Shown here in pieces: positions 55,071 to 64,000 of a stretch of 64,000 nucleotides of DNA. The stretch is from assembly GCF_001310635.1 (NCBI RefSeq), contig NZ_BAXR01000014.1, positions 1 through 64,000 on the forward strand, given 5' to 3'. Each line of letters opens with the position of its first letter. Within the stretch, counting starts at the first letter, position 1. The notes under the pieces are model-generated. The model had not been told where the DNA came from. It saw only the letters and a list, made by a program, of their open reading frames with translations, and did no database searches. The position numbers and the translations under genes are program-made. The stretch comes from Bacillus sp. JCM 19034 (GTDB taxonomy: Bacteria > Bacillota > Bacilli > Bacillales > Bacillaceae_D).

Positions 55071-56037
55071 ACTAGCTGTTGGTGAAAAATTTCTCGGGAA
55101 ATGGCACCATAATCCGTATAAAATTATCCGTAAATTAGGAGAAGGAGCAAACGGGACGGTTTACTTAGCAGAATCAAAAAATGGACAAGTGGCACTGAAG
55201 GTTGGATTCGATCAAATGTCGATAACATCAGAAGTGAATGTGTTAAAACATTTTTCGAAGGTTCAAAGCCAAAAGCTTGGACCTTCTTTGTTTGATGTTG
55301 ATGATTTAATGTATGAAAACAGAACATATCCGTTTTATGCAATGGAATACTTAAAAGGACCGGGCTTATTAGAATTTATGCAAACAAGAGGAATTGAGTG
55401 GCTCGGTCTTTTAGTTGTACAACTTCTAGGTGACCTTGACCGATTACATCGCTCTGGTTGGGTTTTTGGTGATTTGAAACCAGATAACATGATTGTTGTC
55501 GGTCCGCCTGCAAGAATACGGTTGCTAGATGTCGGAGGAGTAACATTAGTTGGACGTTCGATAAAAGAGTTTACTGAGTTTTACGATCGAGGTTATTGGG
55601 GCTTAGGGACGAGAAAAGCAGAGCCTAGTTATGATTTATTTGCTGTTGCGATGATTATGTTAAACTGCGTGTATCCGAAACGTTTCGAAAAACAAGGAGA
55701 TAAACCATTCTTACTGTTAAAGCAGCAGATTGAACGAAAACAAGTTTTAGCTCCATTTAAGCAAGTATTATTAAAAGCTTTGCAAGGAAAATATGAAAAG
55801 GCTAGTGTGATGAAAGAAGAGCTATTAAAAGCATTATCAAGCGGTCTGGAATATGAGAAAGTAAAAAAGCCCCCAAGACAAGCAACGAAGAAGCGAACTT
55901 CAAAAAGGAAAGAAGCAAAGAAAAGTCATACTAACGATAATAAGGAGAAAAAGCAAAGTTACTTTGTGGAAATCTTTTTGCTTTCCTCTTTTCTTCTACT
56001 ACTTTATGTCCTATACTTATTTGGACAAATGATGTAA
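55030..56037 (+). CDS. yabT: YabT, membrane-anchored Hanks-type Ser/Thr kinase
   Basis: The 335-residue protein has a kinase domain with the glycine loop LGEGANGTVYLA, the VALKVG lysine, the catalytic GDLKPDNMIV and the DVGG in place of DFG. A lysine-rich linker leads to a C-terminal transmembrane segment (about 312-331). B. subtilis YabT is a sporulation kinase that is activated by DNA and phosphorylates RecA. TTG 55030 lies after AAAGGAG; GTG 55036 and ATG 55042 are alternatives. Confidence 0.88.
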   Translation: MLVKMNYSKNRGCRLAVGEKFLGKWHHNPYKIIRKLGEGANGTVYLAESKNGQVALKVGFDQMSITSEVNVLKHFSKVQSQKLGPSLFDVDDLMYENRTYPFYAMEYLKGPGLLEFMQTRGIEWLGLLVVQLLGDLDRLHRSGWVFGDLKPDNMIVVGPPARIRLLDVGGVTLVGRSIKEFTEFYDRGYWGLGTRKAEPSYDLFAVAMIMLNCVYPKRFEKQGDKPFLLLKQQIERKQVLAPFKQVLLKALQGKYEKASVMKEELLKALSSGLEYEKVKKPPRQATKKRTSKRKEAKKSHTNDNKEKKQSYFVEIFLLSSFLLLLYVLYLFGQMM

Positions 56038-56058
56038 AGGAAATCCCGCGACTTTTAT

Positions 56059-56090
56059 GCTTGGCTGAAAGATACCACTTTCAACCAAGC
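56059..56090 (+). terminator. hairpin after yabT
   Basis: GCTTGGCTGAAAG pairs with CTTTCAACCAAGC with one mismatch. It lacks a T tract, so termination is uncertain. Confidence 0.45.
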
Positions 56091-56195
56091 TAACCCTCTA
56101 TAAAACTCGGAACGAGGCATTACAGTATATCGCAAGCTTTTTATATCGTTCGTGTAAAATCATAGATGTTTCTTAATAATGAGGTGAGTTTATTG

Positions 56196-57581
56196 ATGGA
56201 AGCAGCTGTGTTAGCTTTTATAAAGAAACATCAATTAATAAGAAAAATGCAAACCGTATGGGTCGCAGTATCAGGTGGGCCTGATTCAATGGCACTTCTA
56301 CATTTATTATGGGTGAACCGTGAGCAATTGAATATTGATGTGCGGGCATGTCATGTTCATCACCAGCTTCGTGGAAAGGAAGCGGATGAGGATGCAGCTT
56401 TTATTAAAGAGTTTTGCCAACAACGCTCTATAGAACTTGTCGAGAAAAAGGTGAATGTCAAACAATACGCCTTAGAACAGAGAGTGAGTACTCAAATGGC
56501 AGCACGCCACTTGCGTTACCAATGGTTTAATGAATTAGTTCAGAAAATGAAAGGAAGTGTTGTGGCAACTGGGCACCATGGCGATGATCAGATTGAAACG
56601 CTGTTAATGAAAATGGTACGAGGAAGCTACGCTTTGAGCCCATATGGAATCTTACCTAAAAGGAGAATAGGGGAATTAGAGATCATTCGCCCTTTTCTTG
56701 GAATAACAAAAGCCGAAATTGAGCATTATTGTAATGAAGCTTTCATTACACCGAGAAGGGATTCAAGTAATAAATCTAGAACCTATACAAGGAATCGGTT
56801 TAGGGAAGACCTACTACCGCATATGAAAAGGGAAAATCATAACGTTCATTTGCATATGCAGCGGCAAAGTGAATGGGCGCATGAAGATGAGGCTTTTTTA
56901 TGGAAATTAGCTGAAGAGAAACTACCTTCCATAATTGTTCAAAAAAATGAACAAATCGTTACAATTTCACGCAGTGCATTTGTAGATGAGAACATGCCTT
57001 TACAAAGGAGAATGATTCATCTAATATTAAATTATCTCTACGGGAAATATTCTCCATTGGTCACATCTATACATATTGAGCAAGTGATTCACATGATTCA
57101 ACGTGAAGATCCTGGCGGAGAGCATTATTTGCCTCATTCTTTTTTATTTCAACGCGACTATGATCGTTGTTATTTTATGAAGCAGGCGATGAATAAACAA
57201 GCTAATCAATCATATATTCTATCTGTACCTGGTTTTGTGCAGATTGATGAATGGTCTATTCAGGCTCGTATAACAGAGGAAGATCACCAGGAGGCAAGTG
57301 ATCAAATGATACTCGACTTCGAGCAAGTCATTTTACCTCTTTCTATTCGCTATCGGCTTCCAAATGACCGAATGAACTGCCGTGGGATGGATGGTACGAA
57401 GAAAGTGACGCGTTTGTTTATTGATCGAAAAATTCCTAAGAAAGAGAGAGAGACGTGGCCGATTGTTGTTGATGGTGCTGGAACGATTTTATGGGTGCCA
57501 TTTTTGCATCGATCAAAGGTAGCAAATGCTCATTCTCATACGAAGGAACGTCTCATTTTGACCTGTAAAACAGAGCGATAG
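56196..57581 (+). CDS. tilS: tRNA(Ile)-lysidine synthetase
   Basis: The 461-residue enzyme makes lysidine at C34 of tRNA-Ile(CAT). It has the PP-loop SGGPDS at 26-31, [17 protein letters not shown] near 125, RRDSSN and the TilS C-terminal domain (about 375-455). ATG 56196 follows GAGGTGAG at seven bases; an earlier in-frame ATG at 56166 lacks a Shine-Dalgarno sequence. hprT is next. Confidence 0.93.
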   Translation: MEAAVLAFIKKHQLIRKMQTVWVAVSGGPDSMALLHLLWVNREQLNIDVRACHVHHQLRGKEADEDAAFIKEFCQQRSIELVEKKVNVKQYALEQRVSTQMAARHLRYQWFNELVQKMKGSVVATGHHGDDQIETLLMKMVRGSYALSPYGILPKRRIGELEIIRPFLGITKAEIEHYCNEAFITPRRDSSNKSRTYTRNRFREDLLPHMKRENHNVHLHMQRQSEWAHEDEAFLWKLAEEKLPSIIVQKNEQIVTISRSAFVDENMPLQRRMIHLILNYLYGKYSPLVTSIHIEQVIHMIQREDPGGEHYLPHSFLFQRDYDRCYFMKQAMNKQANQSYILSVPGFVQIDEWSIQARITEEDHQEASDQMILDFEQVILPLSIRYRLPNDRMNCRGMDGTKKVTRLFIDRKIPKKERETWPIVVDGAGTILWVPFLHRSKVANAHSHTKERLILTCKTER

Positions 57582-57625
57582 TATTTGTCTGTAGATTTGA
57601 TAGTCACTTAGGAGGTTTATGGAAC

Positions 57626-58168
57626 TTGATGAAAGACGAAATTAAAGAGGTATTGATATCAGAGGAACAAATTCAAAGTAAATGCCTTGAATTAGGTAGA
57701 AAAATAACGGAAGAATATGAAGGTCGCTTTCCGCTCGTTATTGGAGTGCTGAAAGGAGCACTTCCGTTTATGGCTGATTTAACGAAACGAATTGATACCC
57801 ACCTTGAAATGGATTTTATGGATGTGTCAAGCTATGGTAAAGGTACGGTTTCTTCTGGAGAAGTAAAGATTATTAAGGATCTCGATACTTCTGTTGAAGG
57901 TCGTGATGTCTTAATTGTCGAAGATATTATTGATAGTGGCTTAACACTTAGTTACTTAGTTGAGCTTTTTCACTATCGTAAAGCTAAATCAGTAAAGGTT
58001 GTCACGCTGCTTGATAAACCAGACGGAAGAAAGGTTGATCTTATCCCAGACATAACTGGCTTCACAGTACCAGATGCCTTCGTTGTTGGCTATGGATTAG
58101 ATTATGCAGAGAAATATCGCAACCTTCCTTACATTGGGGTATTAAAGCCGGAGATTTATGAGAGTTAA
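57626..58168 (+). CDS. hprT: hypoxanthine phosphoribosyltransferase
   Basis: The 180-residue salvage enzyme has [18 protein letters not shown], the SSY(G) loop and the PRPP motif [14 protein letters not shown] near 98-111, plus the purine-contact [14 protein letters not shown]. It is the usual neighbour of tilS and ftsH. TTG 57626 lies nine bases after TAGGAGGT; ATG 57629 is the alternative. Confidence 0.95.
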   Translation: MMKDEIKEVLISEEQIQSKCLELGRKITEEYEGRFPLVIGVLKGALPFMADLTKRIDTHLEMDFMDVSSYGKGTVSSGEVKIIKDLDTSVEGRDVLIVEDIIDSGLTLSYLVELFHYRKAKSVKVVTLLDKPDGRKVDLIPDITGFTVPDAFVVGYGLDYAEKYRNLPYIGVLKPEIYES

Positions 58169-58236
58169 CATTTGTGATCAAATGAACAGTTGTGGTACGA
58201 TAATTGAAGTCTTATTGTCGTGGGAGGAGGTTAAGA

Positions 58237-60210
58237 ATGAATCGGATTTTTCGTAATACGATTTTTTATCTACTAATATTTCTTGTCATAATTGGAATTG
58301 TGAATGCATTTAATTCCGATCAATCTGAAACAAAGCCTGTAACATATACAGAATTAAGAGAACGAGTCGAGCAACGTCAAGTAAGTGAGATGACGGTTAA
58401 GCCAGCTCGTCAAGTATATTTAGTTCGTGGTCAATTTACCGATCAGCAAGAAGGTGAATATTTCGAAACGAACTTATTAGTTAGTGAAGAAACAGCACAG
58501 TTTTTAACGGAAGCGGTTGGACCTGATGGAAATCCGCTTGTTGTAGAAATTGAAGGTGCTGACGAGACAAGTGGCTGGGTAACATTCTTTACATCAATTA
58601 TTCCTTTCATTATTATTTTCATTTTATTCTTCTTCTTATTAAGCCAAGCTCAAGGCGGCGGTAGTCGTGTAATGAACTTTGGTAAGAGTAAAGCTAAGAT
58701 GGTTAGTGATGAAAAGAAAAAAGCTAAATTTAAAGATGTTGCCGGAGCTGATGAAGAGAAGCAAGAGCTTGTTGAAGTTGTTGAGTTTTTGAAAGACCCA
58801 CGGAAGTTCTCCGCTATTGGTGCACGTATTCCAAAAGGGGTTCTTCTAGTTGGACCACCGGGTACTGGTAAAACGTTACTTGCACGTGCTGTAGCAGGTG
58901 AAGCAGGTGTACCATTCTTCTCGATCAGTGGTTCAGATTTCGTTGAAATGTTCGTTGGTGTCGGTGCATCACGTGTTCGTGATTTATTCGAAAATGCGAA
59001 GAAAAACGCACCATGTATTATCTTTATTGATGAGATTGATGCCGTTGGACGTCAGCGTGGGGCTGGTTTAGGTGGGGGTCACGATGAGCGTGAGCAAACA
59101 TTAAACCAATTGCTAGTTGAAATGGACGGTTTCAGTGCCAATGAAGGAATTATTATTATTGCTGCGACAAACCGTGCTGATATTTTAGATCCAGCATTAT
59201 TACGTCCGGGTCGATTTGACCGTCAAATTCAAGTAAATCGTCCAGATGTCAAAGGCCGTGAAGAGGTTCTAAAAGTTCATGCCCGCAACAAGCCGTTAAA
59301 TGATGATGTTAACCTTAATTCAATTGCAGCGAGAACACCTGGCTTTTCTGGAGCAGATCTTGAAAACTTATTAAATGAAGCAGCACTTGTAGCTGCCCGC
59401 AATGATCAAACTAAGATTAGTATGATCCATATTGAAGAAGCGATTGACCGAGTTATTGCAGGTCCAGCGAAGAAGAGTCGTGTAATTTCAAAGAAAGAAA
59501 AGAATATTGTTGCTTGGCATGAAGCAGGTCATACGGTTGTTGGAGTCAAGCTTGAAAATGCTGATATGGTCCATAAGGTAACGATCGTCCCACGTGGTAT
59601 GGCTGGTGGATATGCCGTTATGCTACCAAAAGAAGACCGTTATTTTATGACCAAACCAGAGCTATTGGATAAAATTATCGGTTTGCTCGGAGGACGAGTA
59701 GCTGAGGAAGTTCAATTTGGTGAAGTAAGTACTGGTGCACATAATGATTTCCAACGTGCTACTGCAATTGCTAGAAAGATGGTTACAGAATACGGTATGA
59801 GTGAAAAGCTCGGTCCGATGCAATTTGGATCAAATTCCGGTGGGCAAGTATTTCTAGGTCGTGATATTCAAAATGAGCAAAATTATAGTGAGGCCTTTGC
59901 CCATGAAATTGATTTAGAGGTTCAACGTATTATTAAGGAATGCTATGAGCGTTGTCGTCAAATCTTAACTGAGAATAAAGCAAGTCTAGATCTTGTAGCA
60001 GAAACGTTACTTGAAATCGAGACACTTGATGCTGAACAAATTAAATCGTTAATTAACGAAGGTAAGCTGCCAGATGATCATCATATGAATCGCCATAATC
60101 AAAAAGGCGAGGAAAGCAATGGTGACGTGAAGGTAAATATCCAAACAAAACAAGAAGATCAAGTAGATCTAACCGAGGACAAAGATTCAGCACCAAAAAA
60201 AGATGAATAA
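58237..60210 (+). CDS. ftsH: ATP-dependent zinc metalloprotease FtsH
   Basis: The 657-residue protein has two transmembrane segments (about 6-24 and 112-134), the AAA domain with GPPGTGKT (206-213), [12 protein letters not shown] and the second region of homology [10 protein letters not shown], and the zinc protease domain with HEAGH (428-432). It degrades membrane and regulatory proteins. GGGAGGAGG precedes ATG 58237. Confidence 0.97.
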   Translation: MNRIFRNTIFYLLIFLVIIGIVNAFNSDQSETKPVTYTELRERVEQRQVSEMTVKPARQVYLVRGQFTDQQEGEYFETNLLVSEETAQFLTEAVGPDGNPLVVEIEGADETSGWVTFFTSIIPFIIIFILFFFLLSQAQGGGSRVMNFGKSKAKMVSDEKKKAKFKDVAGADEEKQELVEVVEFLKDPRKFSAIGARIPKGVLLVGPPGTGKTLLARAVAGEAGVPFFSISGSDFVEMFVGVGASRVRDLFENAKKNAPCIIFIDEIDAVGRQRGAGLGGGHDEREQTLNQLLVEMDGFSANEGIIIIAATNRADILDPALLRPGRFDRQIQVNRPDVKGREEVLKVHARNKPLNDDVNLNSIAARTPGFSGADLENLLNEAALVAARNDQTKISMIHIEEAIDRVIAGPAKKSRVISKKEKNIVAWHEAGHTVVGVKLENADMVHKVTIVPRGMAGGYAVMLPKEDRYFMTKPELLDKIIGLLGGRVAEEVQFGEVSTGAHNDFQRATAIARKMVTEYGMSEKLGPMQFGSNSGGQVFLGRDIQNEQNYSEAFAHEIDLEVQRIIKECYERCRQILTENKASLDLVAETLLEIETLDAEQIKSLINEGKLPDDHHMNRHNQKGEESNGDVKVNIQTKQEDQVDLTEDKDSAPKKDE

Positions 60211-60234
60211 TCTTTGCTAAAAAAGACGAATAGG

Positions 60235-60272
60235 GTGTCTCATAAGGTCAAACCTTATGGGGCACTTTTTTT
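60235..60272 (+). terminator. terminator after ftsH
   Basis: GTGTCTCATAAGGT pairs with ACCTTATGGGGCAC over a CAA loop, followed by TTTTTTT. Confidence 0.85.
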
Positions 60273-60305
60273 CGATGTATTTGCGGTCATGTAGGGGGTT
60301 TTCGT

Positions 60306-61088
60306 TTGATTGTAATGATTGATGTAGGAAATTCGAACATTGTGATAGGAGGATATGAAGACAACGAATTAAAATATACTTGGCGTATAGCAACGAGTAG
60401 AGAGAAGACAGAAGATGAATACGCAATGATCATTAAAGCGTTATTTGAACAAGAACAACTTCGCCTTACTATGGTTGAAGGTATGATTATTTCGTCCGTT
60501 GTCCCACCTATTATGTATACATTGGAATTAATGTGTACGAAGTATTTTCACCAAAAACCGTTAATAATAGGACCGGGTATTAAAACCGGCTTGAACATTA
60601 AATATGATAACCCAAAAGAAGTTGGAGCTGATCGTATTGTTAACGCTGTTGCTGGTATAAGCTTATATGGTGCTCCATTAATTATCGTAGATTTTGGTAC
60701 GGCCACGACCTTTTGTTATATTAATGAATATAAGCAATATATGGGAGGAGCCATTGTACCGGGGCTATCGATATCAGCAGAGGCATTGTATATGAGAGCA
60801 GCAAAGTTACCACGAATTGAGTTGTCGAAGCCTGAGCAAGTGATCGGTAAAAATACAGTACATGCTATGCAATCAGGTATTTATTATGGTTATGTTAGTC
60901 AAGTTGATGGTATGGTAAGGCGAATGAAGGCTACGGCTGAAACGAATCCAACTGTAATCGCTACAGGAGGTTTGGCAGAATTAATATTTAAAGAAACAGA
61001 AACGATCGATTTCGTTGATCCATACTTGACATTAAAAGGGTTAAAAATAATTTATGATAAGAACAAAAAAGGTAGGCGAGAACAATGA
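60306..61088 (+). CDS. coaX: type III pantothenate kinase CoaX
   Basis: The 260-residue ASKHA-fold kinase catalyses the first step of coenzyme A synthesis. It has [11 protein letters not shown] near the start, the [10 protein letters not shown] motif near 116 and [12 protein letters not shown] near 128. TTG 60306 follows TAGGGGG. Its end overlaps hslO by four bases. Confidence 0.94.
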   Translation: MIVMIDVGNSNIVIGGYEDNELKYTWRIATSREKTEDEYAMIIKALFEQEQLRLTMVEGMIISSVVPPIMYTLELMCTKYFHQKPLIIGPGIKTGLNIKYDNPKEVGADRIVNAVAGISLYGAPLIIVDFGTATTFCYINEYKQYMGGAIVPGLSISAEALYMRAAKLPRIELSKPEQVIGKNTVHAMQSGIYYGYVSQVDGMVRRMKATAETNPTVIATGGLAELIFKETETIDFVDPYLTLKGLKIIYDKNKKGRREQ

Positions 61089-61962
61089 GTGATTATTTAA
61101 TAAAAGCAACAGCGTTTGATGGTAAAGTACGGGCATATTCGTTAGTAGCAACGGACATGGTCAATGAAGCCGTACGACGTCAAGGAACATGGCCGACTGC
61201 TTCAGCTGCTTTGGGACGTACGATGATGGCAGGTACGATGATGGCAATGATGTTAAAAGGTAATGAAAAGATGACCATTAAGGTAGAAGGAAATGGCCCG
61301 ATTGGAGCATCATTGTTGATGCTAATGCTAAAGGGGAAACTAGAGGATATGTAACAAATCCACAAGTTCATTTTGATCTAAACGAACATGGTAAATTGGA
61401 TGTTGCACGAGCTGTTGGGACAGAGGGTTACTTGTCTGTAGTGAAAGATTTAGGGTTAAAAGAGCATTTTACGGGAAGTGTTCCAATCGTATCTGGTGAG
61501 TTAGGTGAAGATTTTACGTATTATTTTGCATCTTCAGAACAAACACCTTCCTCTGTTGGTGTTGGAGTTTTAGTTAACCCTGACAATACCATACTTGCTG
61601 CCGGTGGCTTCATTATTCAACTTATGCCAGGAGCCGACGATACAATTATCGAAAAAATAGAAAAGCGTCTATCGACGATTCCACCTATTTCCAAGTTAAT
61701 TGAGCGAGGTATGTCTCCTGAGGAAATCATACATTCGTTATTAGGTGAAGAAAATGTAAAAATGTTGGAGAAGTCACCTATTACCTTTAAATGCTACTGC
61801 TCGAAGGAACGGATTGAAAATGCCATTATTAGTTTAGGTGCCGATGAAATTAAGAGTATGATTGAAGAAGATCATGGTGCAGAAACTAGATGTCATTTTT
61901 GTAATGAAGTTTATACTTTTTCAGAAGAAGAGTTAAAGGTACTACTCGCACAAGTTAAATAA
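61085..61962 (+). CDS. hslO: redox-regulated chaperone Hsp33 (one frame break)
   Basis: The repaired protein has about 292 residues. Its C-terminal redox switch has CYCSKER near 237 and CHFC near 270, which bind zinc when reduced and form disulfides under oxidative stress. One base is missing near 61308; adding it gives [19 protein letters not shown] and joins the halves. The ATG overlaps the coaX stop (ATGA). Confidence 0.93.
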
Positions 61963-61985
61963 ATATAAATTTTAAAACGTTTGGA

Positions 61986-62014
61986 TTGACACTTTAATGG
62001 CTGTTTGGTACTAT
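61986..62014 (+). promoter_or_regulatory. sigma-A promoter of cysK
   Basis: TTGACA, a 17-base spacer and TACTAT. Confidence 0.7.
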
Positions 62015-62066
62015 TAATTTAACAAAACCAATAAATTTACTAGGAATTAAAGGGGGAACTATTTCC

Positions 62067-62989
62067 ATGAAGGTTGTTCAATCGATTACTGATTTAATTG
62101 GTCAAACTCCGTTAGTGAAATTAAACCGTCTCGTTACTGATAAGCATGCAGATGTCTATTTAAAGCTTGAATATATGAATCCAGGAAGCTCAGTTAAGGA
62201 TCGTATCGCACTTGCGATGATTGAAGCTGCAGAAAAAGCTGGAAAATTAACAGCGGATACGGTTATTGTTGAGCCGACTAGTGGAAATACTGGGATTGGC
62301 CTAGCAATGGTTGCTGCTGCTAAAGGTTATAAAACAAAGCTTGTTATGCCTGAAACAATGAGTATGGAGCGTCGTAATTTATTGCGTGCTTACGGTGCTG
62401 AGCTCGTATTAACTCCAGGACCAGAAGGTATGGGTGGAGCGATTCGTAAGGCGACTGAGCTTGCTCAAGAAGAAGGCCACTTTATGCCTCAGCAATTTGA
62501 AAATGAAGCTAACCCAGAAATTCATCGTAATACAACAGGTAAAGAATTACTTGAACAAGTAGATGGCCAAATTGACGGATTTGTATCAGGGATAGGTACA
62601 GGTGGTACAATTACAGGTGCGGGTGGATTTTTAAAAGAGCACTATCCTAACCTACACATTGCCGCAGTTGAGCCTGCTGATTCTCCAATTCTTTCAGGTG
62701 GAAATCCAGGACCGCATAAAATCCAAGGTATCGGAGCAGGTTTCGTACCGAAAATTTTAGATACAGATGTTTATGATGAGGTTATTCAAGTAACGAATGA
62801 TCAAGCGTTTGAATATGCCGTCGTGCGGCACGTGAGGAAGGAATTCTTGGTGGAATTTCATCAGGAGCGGCAATTTATGCTGCGCTTCAGTTAGCTGAAA
62901 AGCTTGGAGCAGGTAAAAAGGTTGTTGCCATCATACCATCAAACGGTGAGCGTTACTTAAGTACTCCGTTATATCAATTCGAAGACTAA
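62067..62989 (+). CDS. cysK: cysteine synthase (one frame break)
   Basis: The repaired protein has about 307 residues. CysK makes cysteine from O-acetylserine and sulfide. It has the PLP lysine in NPGSSVKDR near 42, [12 protein letters not shown] near 70, the [10 protein letters not shown] phosphate loop and SSGAAIYAA. The frame breaks near 62820; adding one C gives [20 protein letters not shown]. The stop is TAA at 62987. GGGGGA precedes the ATG. Confidence 0.94.
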
Positions 62990-63008
62990 GAAAAGGCAGC
63001 AAATAAAA

Positions 63009-63047
63009 GATATCGGAATGCATTCAATGCTTCCGGTATCTTTTTTT
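63009..63047 (+). terminator. terminator after cysK
   Basis: GATATCGGAA pairs with TTCCGGTATC, with an inner GCATT/AATGC stem, and is followed by seven T. Confidence 0.85.
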
Positions 63048-63176
63048 AAAAGGAAATTGAATCAAGGAACTTTTCTAAAAAGCCGCTAGATATCGTACGA
63101 CAGAATGGAAGCTGTCTTTTCATTATCTCTATTCTCATGTAGAATAGACGAAAGGAAATGAGTAGAGGTGAGATGG

Positions 63177-64000
63177 GTGTCCAATCAAGTGAAGAGGCTC
63201 AAAAAAGCAAAGTCTTTTCTTCTTCATGAAAAGAAATGGTATCAGCGTTACACAGAGCTTGCTAGTGCTCACCCGCATCATGTTTTGCTTGAAAGTGGGC
63301 GAGGTGGTCGCTATAGCATCATGGGGTTACATCCTTTTGCTGTCATAAACGGAAAAGGAAGAACATTAACCATTGAAGATCAAAGTGGTGTAAAGGAGAA
63401 GCAAGGTGCTTTGTTGGACCTTTTTCAGGAGGTGCTAGCACCATACTGTGAACCAACCATTCCTGAGCTACCGCCTTTTCAAGGTGGGGCAATAGGCTAT
63501 CTTAGCTACGACATCGTCCGTGAGATAGAACGTTTACCGATTGAAGCGGAAGATGATCTTCGTTTACCAGATCTATATTTTATGCTCTTTGATGATGTGT
63601 TTATATATGATCACGATAAGAAGACAATGTGGGTGATTGTACATGGACAAAAGGATGAAGTCGAGAAGTTAGAGAAACGTCTACAAATGTATGAACAGCA
63701 ATGGACAATGAATGGTAAAGATAAACAGCATAATTCATTGAAATTAGGCGACAGTTTAGGGAAGGTTCAGTCATCTTTATCAGAAGAAGCCTTCTGCAAG
63801 GCTGTGAAGCATATTCAGGATTATATTGCTGCCGGTGATGTGTTTCAAGTTAATTTATCAGTTCGCCAACAAAAGCCATTAAATGTACCACCTTTTGAGG
63901 TGTATAGTCGGCTTAGGAAGCTGAACCCGTCTCCTTATATGAGTTATTTACACACACCTGACTTTCAATTTGTTAGTGCTTCACCAGAGCTGTTAGTCAA
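63177..64000 (+). CDS. pabB: para-aminobenzoate synthase component I, 3'-truncated by window end
   Basis: The open frame of 274 codons runs off the window. It matches the anthranilate/aminodeoxychorismate synthase component I family: HVLLESGRGGRYSIMGLHP, QGGAIGYLSYD, LYFMLFDDVFIYDH, then the chorismate-binding domain start IAAGDVFQVNLSVRQ and SPYMSYLHTPDFQFVSASPELLV. The place after cysK is that of B. subtilis pabB, which serves folate synthesis. GTG 63177 follows AGAGGTGAG at five bases. Confidence 0.9.
   Translation, partial: MSNQVKRLKKAKSFLLHEKKWYQRYTELASAHPHHVLLESGRGGRYSIMGLHPFAVINGKGRTLTIEDQSGVKEKQGALLDLFQEVLAPYCEPTIPELPPFQGGAIGYLSYDIVREIERLPIEAEDDLRLPDLYFMLFDDVFIYDHDKKTMWVIVHGQKDEVEKLEKRLQMYEQQWTMNGKDKQHNSLKLGDSLGKVQSSLSEEAFCKAVKHIQDYIAAGDVFQVNLSVRQQKPLNVPPFEVYSRLRKLNPSPYMSYLHTPDFQFVSASPELLV

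Overview
The window is AT-rich DNA from an endospore-forming Bacillaceae bacterium (Firmicutes). From csfB at about 14.7 kb to the right edge, the genes follow the order known near the origin of the Bacillus subtilis chromosome: csfB-yaaO-tmk-darA-holB-ricT-yabA-trmN6-rsmI-abrB-metS-tatD-yabE-rnmV-rsmA-yabG-veg-sspF-ispE-purR-ridA-spoVG-glmU-prs-ctc-pth-fin-mfd-spoVT-yabM-mazG-rqcP-yabP-yabQ-divIC-yabR-tRNA-spoIIE-yabS-yabT-tilS-hprT-ftsH-coaX-hslO-cysK-pabB. Many sporulation genes are present (csfB, yabG, sspF, spoVG, fin, spoVT, yabP, yabQ, spoIIE), several with recognisable sigma-factor promoters. The exact genus cannot be fixed from the sequence.

Region 1 (1-14.2 kb) is an accessory carbohydrate locus. 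It holds a six-hairpin-type glycosidase, a membrane-anchored AraC-type regulator, a DUF624 (YesL-like) membrane protein, an LplABC-type sugar importer (lipoprotein plus two permeases, no ATPase), a GH105-type unsaturated glycuronyl hydrolase with a large N-terminal extension, and a GH106-like protein. The set resembles the rhamnogalacturonan loci of B. subtilis, so uptake and intracellular breakdown of a pectin-derived oligosaccharide is the best inference. A 17-base element is shared by the regions upstream of the regulator and of the binding protein.

Region 2 (14.3-35 kb) is information processing and sporulation: nucleotide kinase, DNA polymerase delta-prime, replication control (YabA), rRNA/tRNA methylases, AbrB, a Met T-box in front of metS, RNase M5, RsmA, veg and sspF. 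Two departures from the B. subtilis order stand out: a NurA-HerA nuclease/ATPase pair between abrB and metS, and a small membrane-protein ORF plus a YidC insertase between sspF and ispE. yaaR and yazA are absent from their usual places.

Region 3 (35-64 kb) is core metabolism, cell envelope and sporulation: PurR, RidA, SpoVG, GlmU, Prs, Ctc, Pth, Fin, Mfd, SpoVT, a MurJ-like flippase, MazG, RqcP, YabP/YabQ, DivIC, tRNA-Met, SpoIIE, YabS/YabT, TilS, HprT, FtsH, CoaX, Hsp33, CysK and the start of pabB.

At least 25 single-base frame breaks disrupt about 20 genes, including essential ones (tmk, ispE, rsmA) and highly conserved ones (mfd, spoIIE, cysK). Each is restored by adding one base, often in a short homopolymer. 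This points to deletion errors in the sequence, not gene decay, so these genes are annotated here as single reconstructed CDSs.
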